64,000 nt of DNA from Metaphire vulgaris. Taxonomy: Eukaryota; Annelida; Clitellata; Crassiclitellata; Megascolecidae. Positions 56,270 to 64,000 of the stretch are shown here, piece by piece (the first letter of the stretch is position 1; each line of letters opens with the position of its first letter). The translations under genes and the position numbers were made by a program. Below the pieces are notes generated by a model, which saw only the letters and a program-made list of their open reading frames with translations, was not told the origin of the DNA and made no database searches. The stretch spans positions 7,054,668 through 7,118,667 of the forward strand of contig CM030834.1 in NCBI GenBank assembly GCA_018105865.1, given 5' to 3'.

Positions 56270-57401
56270 AGTGATATTTTACTTCGAAAAATAATTACTA
56301 CTTTTACTTTTAATTTAGTTTTGGCTTCCTTATTTGACTTCCACTTTCAATTTCAGTTTTAATGTCATTTAATTTCTATTTCAGTTCTAATTTTACTTTG
56401 TAAATAATTGTTAATTTTACTTTTACTTTTCCAAAATAAAATTACTTTCGCTTTTACTTTTACTTTTAATTGCAGTTTTATATAAATATCATCAGTGGCG
56501 GCTCTAGGATTTGGCAAGTGAGGGGGCCGTTGGGGGGGCAACTTCTAATCATGGGGGGCCAACCATTTGTTGTTTAATGTATGTAGCATTAAGTATAGGG
56601 TCCCAACTAAGGGGGCCACTGGGGCCAGGCCGTCACTAGGGGGCACGGGTCCCCTGGCCCCCGGTGGAGCCGCCACTGAATATCATACCTTCCAGGCTCC
56701 CACTTAATTTATTTAATTTAACAGCAATAACAGTCAGTCACTGGGCTAGTATGCTGAATGCACAGCATTAATATACAGTGCAACATATAACGAATACGAA
56801 CGACTGCCACTTGCCATTGCATGCACAGAAACATTTAGTGTAATACCTAAGGTGTCACTGTCAGACACTCAGACATGAACAAATTCAAAATATGAGTGCA
56901 ATGACTGCAAGTCTGCAATCAACTGGAAATTATTAAATACGCAATGCTGCTGTTGAGCTTCATGAAGGCACGCATCTCAAGACTTTTTGTGAGCCTGTTT
57001 CATTAAAAAACTGCCAAATACAGTATCACTCTCCCTTTTTCTACCAGCAAACTGTCTAGATAAACTCATACTTTTCTATTTAGACACTCGAGAGTTGAGA
57101 TGAGTGATGATGCTTGTAAGAATAAACTGAAAGATGGCAGAAGTACAAACAGTACGTTCTGCCTAAACAACAGTCAGGCTTGAACATAAATTTAAATAAA
57201 ATGGGAGAAAATTTTAACAATTTTACTTCACCAAATAATTACTACTTTTACTTTTAATTCATTTTTGGAATCCTTATTTTACTTCTACTTTCTATTTCAG
57301 TTCAAAACTATATTTTACTTCCTATTTCAGTTTTACTGAGCTGAATGCAATTAATTTTACTTTTAATTTCTATTTCAGTTCAGTAATAGGCCTATATCAC
57401 T
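56270..57401. mobile_element. hAT-like element with ACTTTTA arrays
   Basis: AGTGATAT and ATATCACT ends. Long arrays of TTTTACTTTTAATTTCAGTT lie inside both. CTAACTCT follows the right end and also occurs 11 bp before the left end, but the telomere-like context makes that weak evidence of a target duplication. Interrupted by 56493-56678. No transposase is recognised. Confidence 0.65.
56493..56678 (-). mobile_element. hAT MITE 'CAGTGGCGG' family, copy 5
   Basis: Exact octamer AATATCAT on both sides (56485-56492 and 56679-56686). The orientation is reversed. Innermost of a three-level nest. Confidence 0.95.
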
Positions 57402-57505
57402 CTAACTCTAACCCTAACCCACAACTTTCTTTAAAGGATATACGACAGCAGCCATGGCATCAGGAAAAATACTGGAAATTCGAATGGCATCAGATAACCG
57501 ATAAG

Positions 57506-58197
57506 TACCCCATAGACTAAGTTTTAAATTTCTTTGCCTGTCTCTTGCACAGCTGTTCGGGAGCATCTCGAGGGAGTGTCTATCAGTATTAAACCAGCAT
57601 GGCAGTTGACCATTTTGAACATTTATCTACTACTCCTTTTTAAGCCAGTAACATTTTCACTGTTGACCAGAGTTACCTCTCCCACGAGAGAATTCCTGAT
57701 AACGTCATGACCGCAGCCACTGCTATTAATTAGAAAGCGCCGGTCGCCTGTAGTCAGTTGTGCCTGTGAAAAATAAGTTCACGCTCCACTGACGATGCTT
57801 CCAGCTAAACGTACGATACCTATGCAGAGCGAGGGTTGTTCGATGCCAGTGGGGCATGACTTCAATGCGTGACTAAGTGTCCGGAGAACGTAAACAATTT
57901 CCGGCAAATTAGCGCTGACCGGTCGCCGTTTATCACTGTCACTTCTCATGCCCTGAATCGCCGAAGGGAAATGAGTCACGGACGCCGGGAAAAAAAGAGT
58001 CAGCCCACGTCAAGTCGTTACTTAGAATCACGATCTTTTGCTCACTCAGAGTCACACGTCACGCCTTTTCAGTCTGTCTGTCTCTCTCTGTCTCTGTCTG
58101 TCTATCTGTCTCTGTCTGTCTGTCTCTCTGTATGTCTCTCTGTCACTCTTTGCCTCTGTTTCTCTCGTGTTTCTCTTTCTCTGTCTCTCTGTCTGTC
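57506..58197. other. Non-coding, includes source-like 48-bp segment and CT repeat
   Basis: 57866-57913 is nearly identical to 56166-56213 (one mismatch). CT/TGTC microsatellite at 58072-58196. No gene is seen. Confidence 0.6.
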
Positions 58198-58468
58198 CAG
58201 AGCCGTAACTAGAATTTTTGGCGCCCGGGGCAAGATTTCCATTTTGCGCCCCTAAATTTCGTAATGTCGGTGATGACCTTTTTTAAAGTCGTCACGAAGT
58301 TTTCTTATTCCTTTCCTACAAATAAATAAACACTCCATTTTGGGGTGATGATCTTATTTTAGTCGTCACGGCTCTTCTTTTATTTACACCCACAGTAAAA
58401 AAATTTTACTCACACTCTCGGGTCGGCGCCTCGACTGCCCCTCCTCCGCCTCCCTAGTTACGGCTCTG
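58198..58468. mobile_element. hAT MITE, CAGAGCCGTAACTAG family, copy 2
   Basis: Ends CAGAGCCGTAACTAG and CTAGTTACGGCTCTG are perfect inverted repeats. TGTCTGTC lies on both sides, though the target is a TCTG microsatellite. Two GGTGATGA(C/T)CTT...GTCGTCACG motifs lie inside (58271-58296 and 58346-58370). Confidence 0.9.
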
Positions 58469-58517
58469 TGTCTGTCTCTGTCTGTCTCTGTCTTTCTCTC
58501 TTTCTTTCTCTTTCTCT

Positions 58518-58588
<71 letters not shown>
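58469..58588 (+). repeat. CT microsatellite
   Basis: (TCTG)n then (TC)n. It continues the microsatellite split by the MITE. Confidence 0.95.
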
Positions 58589-58591
<3 letters not shown>

Positions 58592-60214
58592 CCCGTCACG
58601 CTTCCGGTGACATCGTGCCTAGGAGTTCCGCAGAACTTCAGTTGGCGGTTAAACAAATCTCTTATGATTTATCTCTTTTGACTGAATGTACACTGTACAG
58701 TGGTACGCGGCGACGGCGTATACTTTTGCAGCGTATTCTTTTGACTAAATTGCAGAGGCGTTCGTTTTGATTCAAGACTTACTGCGAAAGAAAGCATTCG
58801 ACAGGATTCCAATTGTGTCGGCTGAACGCAACAAATACATTTACCACACGTCAAAATTTTCAACAAGGAGGCGGCAACTGTGGGCTAAGGAGCTGAAACT
58901 GAGTCACGGAACGACGTAACGCTTTTTGCTATTCTGTCTATTCAGCCCTAGTGCCCTAGTAGAGGTCTACCCTGACAGCCATTCGACGATGCCAATTCAC
59001 GGCTTTCACGGTTGTGAGCTTCACGCTCGATCGCATCTGCAGTCTTTAGAAGTAAGTGGGGCTACATTCGCTCAGGACGCGATGACGTCTGTTTGAAGAA
59101 TACTTCATCGTCCAATGAATCAGTCCCCCGACGTCTTCGTCGAATGCCACTTTAGCTCTTTACGAGTCGAGTATAAAACTAATGTGTCAGACCAAAGTAG
59201 GCTATCAGAACTACGTTTCAAACCGCGGACGTACAGTAGACGCCGAGTTGGATAAAAATCAATACAAGTTCTTCGTGTATTTCTTTAATTAACAGAAACT
59301 CATCTGGAAAGCAATAACTTGTATTTTCAAGGGGACTGTCAAAAGCTATTGTAAGTTTTAAAGAACTACGTCAGAATCAATTGCTTTAGTCAATATTTTT
59401 TATTACATATTGCATAATAGTAATAACAAACTAAGTTATATATAGGCTAATAAGGAATTTGATGTAAGGATGCCAAGTGCCAAATGACAAATTAAAAATG
59501 TTGATATGGCATCATTCTTTAAAACTCTCTTTTAAATTTCAAAGTTCTTTGATGTTCTTTAGAATTTTTGTATTCGCTAATGTAATGGCCCATAATAGAC
59601 CTATACAGATATAATAATACCAGTGCTTTTTGTAACGGTGCGCGCATGTACGGCGAACCTGAGGACCACAAAAATTACTCTATATTTTTCTTTTGTCATT
59701 ACGGTAAAAATGAAAATCTTACGTTTTTAACATATCTTTGCTGTCTCTCTCTTTCCATTAGATTTTTATGCATTTTATTTTACATACGGACCAAGCGCGA
59801 CCGTACCAGCTTCTGTTTTGCTCGCCGCATAGAATTTTATATGAACGGTTAATTAAATAATATAGCGCACCGGATATATTTTTCTAAAAGCACTTGAATA
59901 ACAATGATAGCAGGATTTAGAGCGGTTCCGTAGAATTATTTATCCTGTGTGAGAATAGCGCTTTTTATTTGACATCAATTGAGCACTGGTTATGTCGTTT
60001 CATCCGGATTCAGTCATTAGCCTAAATACTGATCGCGAAACACGAAATATCTCTCTGCGCAAAAGCATTTTCGAAATTTTAGTTGTTTGAAGCATGAGAT
60101 TGCCTTATTCTGTAGCGCAATATCTAAATATATGCATCTGTTGAACGTTTTCAGTAAAATTGCCGACGCATTGAAACCTCCGAGGATTTTGTCAATTGGG
60201 AGATCGCACGTATA
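58589..60214. other. Upstream region of the LRR gene
   Basis: No other gene is seen. A weak SINE-tail match lies at 59915-59962. A promoter could not be pinned down. TTTTCAG at 60151-60157 could be the acceptor of a 5' UTR intron. Confidence 0.45.
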
Positions 60215-62911
60215 ATGGCTCGGCGCGTCCAACTTATCGCCGTGTTTCTAGTGGCATTGGCCAGCTTCTCGCGGGCACAGATCTGTCCGAGGAACTGTTC
60301 TCTACTCACCGATAGCAGTAATCAGATCATAGTCGACATGAAGTGCAGAAACATCGGAAATCTTCCTCAACTCCCGCCGTCGTGCAACGAAACTCGCTCG
60401 ATCAAAGTCCTGACCGTCGGTCCCGACGGAACGACCGTCGCCAGAATACAAGCGCTGGCCTTCAGCGGGCTTCGAATAGTCAAGCTGGTTCTTGAAAACA
60501 TCAAGCTACAGGACCTGGACGCCGACGCCTTCAAGGGACTCGGCCCCTACCTAGAAGTGCTCTTCCTCAACGACAATTTGCTGTCGAGTTTACCGTCCGG
60601 GCTGTTTTCAGAGCTGGCGATGTTGACAACGTTGCAGCTGCATTCCAACAGACTGACCAGCCTTTGGTCGATTCCGGTCAACGGTCCGAACGGCGTTCTG
60701 CCACGGACGACGGTCGCCGGTGACAACGACAGTGGAGCGGCGATCGAGTTCAGTTCGGCCCTGGGATCGCTGGTCAACCTGCAACGCCTGACTGCGCACG
60801 ACAATCGAATCGAAAACATCTCAAGCAAAGTGTTCACTTCGCTCGGCAAACTGCAGGATCTGACGCTGCAGAGAAACGAAATCCAGCGCCTGTCGAGCGA
60901 CGTCTTCAGCAGCCTAAGAAGTCTGACGAGTCTGAACATGTCGTCGAATGCCCTGACGATGCTACCGAACGCCCTGTTTAACTCCAGTCAGTCGACGATC
61001 AAATCGGTCGACTTCTCTTCCAACAAGATCTCCCTCATATCGGAGAACGCCCTCACCTTTCTACCGGAGTTGACGGCGCTTCAACTGCAGAACAACAGGC
61101 TGAACGAACTGCGCGAAGACGCATTCCTCGGTCTAAAACAGCTGTTGACGATACGATTGAACAACAACACGATCAACACAACCTACTCGAACAGCCTTAC
61201 AGGAATGCCTCTTCTGCGCGAACTTCATCTGCAGGACAACATGATACGAATCCTGCCGATCGGGATGTTCGACCCGGTGGGCAGCCTGACTCTTCTCAAC
61301 CTCAGCAACAACCGCATCAATCGCATCGAAAAGGTGCCGTTCTCGTCGCAGTCGAACTTAAGGCTGCTCGACGTCAGCAACAACGCACTGAATGCGATTT
61401 CAGCCGATTGGTTCCTCTACACCACATCTCTGGACACTCTGCTGCTCGAAAACAACCGGATATCGAGCATCAACGCAACGAGTTTCGACAGGACGACGAA
61501 TCTACGCGAACTGAACCTGACGAACAATCTGCTACCGGAGGAACAGCTGAGAGGCAGGTTCACCAAGTGCGTCAGTCTGCAGACTCTCAGACTCGACGGC
61601 AATCCTCTCGGGGCGATCACGCCGCAGACGTTCAACGGGCCGCCTTCCCTGGAACGCCTCTACCTGAACAGCTCGTGCATCGGGAGCGCCTACTTCGACT
61701 GGCGTCCGGATTCGCTGCCAGTTCTGAGGGAACTCTATCTTCAGAATAACTTTCTCGATAGAATTTCCAGCGACGCGTTCGCCGGACTCATTCAGCTGAA
61801 AACGATGGACTTAAGCCACAACGAGCTGTCGGTCGTCGAAGCCAACGCCTTTTCGGCGTCCGCTTCTACTCTTCAGCTGCTGAATCTTACGCAAAACAAC
61901 CTAGACGACTCGCAGCTGAGTTCGTTGGCATCCACTCCTCTCGACGGAACAACCGTCGACCTGTCGTGGAACAACATCAAAGGCGTCGAAGTCTTTCCAA
62001 ATTTCGGTCGGGTATACCTGACGGGAAATCCCATCACCTGCAGCTGCTCCTCCTTTCAGCGTCTGACTGACTTATCGACCTTCCCCGACTATGCCACCAC
62101 CCTATGTTCTAGCGGGTCTTCTTCTTCCCATCTCGTCTCCCAGCTGTTGGTCTGCTTTCTCAGCAACTCCACAGCGTGCGACAACCAGACGACAAGCCTG
62201 ACTCTGCCTAACGGAATCTGCGGAAAGGAACTGCAGACCGATTTGACGTCAACCTTCTCGCGGCTAAGAAAGCAGGTCAGAGACAGAGAGACGGCCAGAT
62301 GCGCATCGACCCTCTTCACCAACGTCACCACCAACGCAACGATGCCTTCGCTGCTCTACCTGGACGTCATCGCGTCCGATACGACGTTCAATCTGTCGTG
62401 GAGAGTCGATGACGTCAGCAGGGTTGTCGGATTCACGGTCACGTGGTTTCAACTGTTCCCGAAAAACGACAACGTCAGCAGTTACGTCATCGACGACGCG
62501 AATCAGACGCACTTCGTCATCGACCACGTCGAGCCGAAGAGCAACTACACCGTTTGCGTTCACATCATGCTGACGATGAATTCAACCGTCGCCGGAGGTA
62601 ACTCGAAATGCCACAACGTCATCGGCGGCGGGGGCACCGGATGCGGAGGAGGAGGACAGGACCAGTGCAAGGGAAGCCAACCGAACGGTGTCATGCCTTT
62701 GATACTCTACATCATCATCCCAGTCGCCGTCGTTCTACTCATAATCATCGTCATCGTCGTCGTCGTCGTAAGTCGACACAAAAAAGAAGCTCAGAAGACG
62801 CCAAACGAAGCGACCTCGCCACACTTCGCAAGTCCAGCGACGATTTCGAAAGGCACGAACGGGAATCTGGCGGAACAGGCGACCGTTTCTGTTAACATTT
62901 TCGACTATTAA
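60215..62911 (+). CDS. LRR-FN3 single-pass membrane receptor, single coding exon
   Basis: An 898-residue type I membrane protein. Residues 1-21 are a signal peptide (MARRVQLIAVFLVALASFSR). Next is an N-terminal cap with CPRNC and a following Cys pair. About 20 leucine-rich repeats run to residue ~604, of the form RLTAHDNRIENISSKVFTSL. One is interrupted by a ~30-residue loop near 150-180. A C-terminal cap starts NPITCSCSSF (first Cys 609). An FN3-like domain spans about 710-800 (FNLSWRV ... NYTVCVHI). Then comes a Gly/Cys-rich linker, a TM helix at about 829-852 and a 44-residue tail ending FDY. There are many N-glycosylation sites. The architecture is like FLRT/LRRN-type adhesion or recognition receptors, but the sequence does not assign it to one of them. 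No Ig or TIR domain. The start is chosen because the signal peptide follows directly. Confidence 0.95.
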   Translation: MARRVQLIAVFLVALASFSRAQICPRNCSLLTDSSNQIIVDMKCRNIGNLPQLPPSCNETRSIKVLTVGPDGTTVARIQALAFSGLRIVKLVLENIKLQDLDADAFKGLGPYLEVLFLNDNLLSSLPSGLFSELAMLTTLQLHSNRLTSLWSIPVNGPNGVLPRTTVAGDNDSGAAIEFSSALGSLVNLQRLTAHDNRIENISSKVFTSLGKLQDLTLQRNEIQRLSSDVFSSLRSLTSLNMSSNALTMLPNALFNSSQSTIKSVDFSSNKISLISENALTFLPELTALQLQNNRLNELREDAFLGLKQLLTIRLNNNTINTTYSNSLTGMPLLRELHLQDNMIRILPIGMFDPVGSLTLLNLSNNRINRIEKVPFSSQSNLRLLDVSNNALNAISADWFLYTTSLDTLLLENNRISSINATSFDRTTNLRELNLTNNLLPEEQLRGRFTKCVSLQTLRLDGNPLGAITPQTFNGPPSLERLYLNSSCIGSAYFDWRPDSLPVLRELYLQNNFLDRISSDAFAGLIQLKTMDLSHNELSVVEANAFSASASTLQLLNLTQNNLDDSQLSSLASTPLDGTTVDLSWNNIKGVEVFPNFGRVYLTGNPITCSCSSFQRLTDLSTFPDYATTLCSSGSSSSHLVSQLLVCFLSNSTACDNQTTSLTLPNGICGKELQTDLTSTFSRLRKQVRDRETARCASTLFTNVTTNATMPSLLYLDVIASDTTFNLSWRVDDVSRVVGFTVTWFQLFPKNDNVSSYVIDDANQTHFVIDHVEPKSNYTVCVHIMLTMNSTVAGGNSKCHNVIGGGGTGCGGGGQDQCKGSQPNGVMPLILYIIIPVAVVLLIIIVIVVVVVSRHKKEAQKTPNEATSPHFASPATISKGTNGNLAEQATVSVNIFDY

Positions 62912-63406
62912 TGCTAGAAATGTCGTTGTCAATAACAGCGTTCCAACAAATGGAAAAACCCGAGGAAGGTAGAACAGCAGCTGTGATCCTACGACAAGAA
63001 CCACCTTTTGAATCTGAAACCAAGCTGTCTGTCCTCGTGAGATGAGAGGCTTTTCAGTCGTTTATTTCAAAAGGACGTCTCTTGTAGAACTCACTGAAGT
63101 GCTCCGTTTAAACGCCATTGTCATTTATGGAAGAATGCATTGTAAGAGACTTCAAGAGAAGTTCGCTTCGTTTGAATGCACGTTCTGTTCGGTCGTCGTG
63201 TGCCTTCTATAAACGCTCCTCTTCTCTCCTCGCTTGCCTTTGCTGCCGACAGCTTGACGAGGACAGCTCTTGACCTCTGTCCTTAGAATGCTAAACTTAT
63301 AGGCGACTCCTGTGTCAGTATTATTATGGCCTGACGTTGATAGATCGAGCATAAACGCTAATTGATGCATATCTGCAAATTTATATATGTATGTATTTTT
63401 GCATGT

Positions 63407-63408
<2 letters not shown>
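62912..63408. other. 3' flank of the LRR gene
   Basis: Presumed 3' UTR and spacer. No clear AATAAA is seen within it. Confidence 0.5.
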
Positions 63409-63466
<58 letters not shown>

Positions 63467-63638
63467 TGGGCTCCACCGGGGGGCCAGGGGGCTCGTGCCC
63501 CTATTGAGTGTCTGGCCACCCCAGTGCCCCCCCCCAGTTGGGACCCTATACTTAATGCTACATACATTAAACAACAAATGGTTGGCCCCTCATGATTTAG
63601 AAGTTGCCATCCCAACGGCCCCACTAGCCAAATCCTGC

Positions 63639-63692
<54 letters not shown>
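63409..63692. repeat. AT microsatellite split by a hAT MITE
   Basis: (AT)n at 63409-63463 and 63643-63692 on either side of the MITE. Confidence 0.95.
63464..63643 (+). mobile_element. hAT MITE 'CAGTGGCGG' family, copy 6
   Basis: CAGTGGGCTCCACCGG (CGG lost from the end) to AAATCCTGCCACT. The core TTGGGACCCTATACTTAATG is shared with the family. The target was an AT repeat, so the duplication cannot be measured. Confidence 0.88.
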
Positions 63693-63698
<6 letters not shown>

Positions 63699-64000
63699 TT
63701 ACATGCCTGTATATGTATGTGTGCATTTAAGTAGGTATGTATGTACGTATTTACGTATGCAGGCCTATGTATGTATGCATGTAAATCAAAGTAAGTAAGT
63801 ATGTATGTATGTATGTATGTATGCATGAATGTGTAAGTATTAATATATTAAGTATATATTTCTATCTACCTTCCATGAAACTTCACTGTGCTAATAATTA
63901 AGTCACTTAGACTTAGGCCTAAGTTTAAATTCTAATAGACGAAACCTAGTTACAGTAACTTAATATCAGACGTAGGCGCAGATATAATTAGGCCAGTTAG
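63693..64000. other. GTAT-rich end of window
   Basis: Degenerate (GTAT)n repeats to about 63840, then unique AT-rich sequence. No gene is seen. Confidence 0.7.

Larger units (their letters stand above)
56076..57505. mobile_element. Inverted-repeat element with telomere-like tracts, nested host
   Basis: The left arm TTATCGGTTATCTGATGCCA then TGGCTGCCGTCGTATATCC returns inverted at about 57405-57505 (GGATATACGACAGCAGCCAT ... CATCAGATAACCGATAA). GGGTTAGGGTTAACCC-type tracts lie inside both arms. It hosts 56270-57401, which hosts 56493-56678. The superfamily is not identified. Confidence 0.75.

Overview
The window is animal nuclear DNA. It has spliced exons with GT/AG borders, extracellular-domain receptor genes, 8-bp-TSD hAT transposons, piggyBac, PIF/Harbinger-like and non-LTR elements, tRNA-derived SINEs, TTAGGG-type telomeric words and very many microsatellites. 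The receptor types (SUEL lectin, CUB, Sushi, LRR-FN3) and the repeated palindrome TAGGCCTA suggest a marine invertebrate, perhaps an echinoderm or a relative. I cannot name the species from sequence alone.

Only two host genes can be supported. (1) A multi-exon + strand gene from about 40.24 to 50.81 kb. Its visible exons encode a SUEL/galactose-binding lectin domain, a CUB domain, a Sushi/CCP domain, a short acidic stalk, one transmembrane segment and a ~250-residue cytoplasmic tail. Intron phases run 1-1-1-1-2 and the exon joins are consistent throughout. The one exception is a missing base in the Sushi exon, which breaks the frame. The signal-peptide exon was not found. (2) A single-exon + strand gene at 60215-62911. 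It encodes an 898-residue LRR-FN3 type I membrane protein with signal peptide, about 20 LRRs, an LRRCT cap, an FN3-like domain, a TM helix and a 44-residue tail. Both look like cell-surface recognition receptors. Nothing in the sequence links them functionally.

The other roughly 50 kb is non-coding and rich in transposons. 1-39 kb is a mosaic of small hAT MITEs (many with exact 8-bp target duplications), four PIF/Harbinger-like MITEs with 3-bp duplications (a fifth lies in the lectin gene intron), a rearranged CR1/L2-like retroposon (8.0-9.0 kb), a decayed piggyBac (26.65-28.49 kb) and a G-rich minisatellite (6.0-6.7 kb). 34.4-39.2 kb is a cluster of larger hAT relics. Three of them keep only the C-terminal dimerisation part of the transposase, and each is lined with its own short repeated word. 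The lectin gene introns carry a SINE, an RTE-like retroposon, hAT and Harbinger MITEs, and a 50-bp copy of part of the gene's last exon. 50.8-60.2 kb holds microsatellites, four hAT MITEs and a three-level nested insertion with telomere-like repeats.

The observations I rate highest are: a hAT group in which each element carries a different subterminal repeat word; the lectin-CUB-Sushi receptor with its one-base break; a 65-bp-arm near-perfect hairpin at 29107-29244; and a short palindromic A-rich motif shared by otherwise unrelated MITEs.
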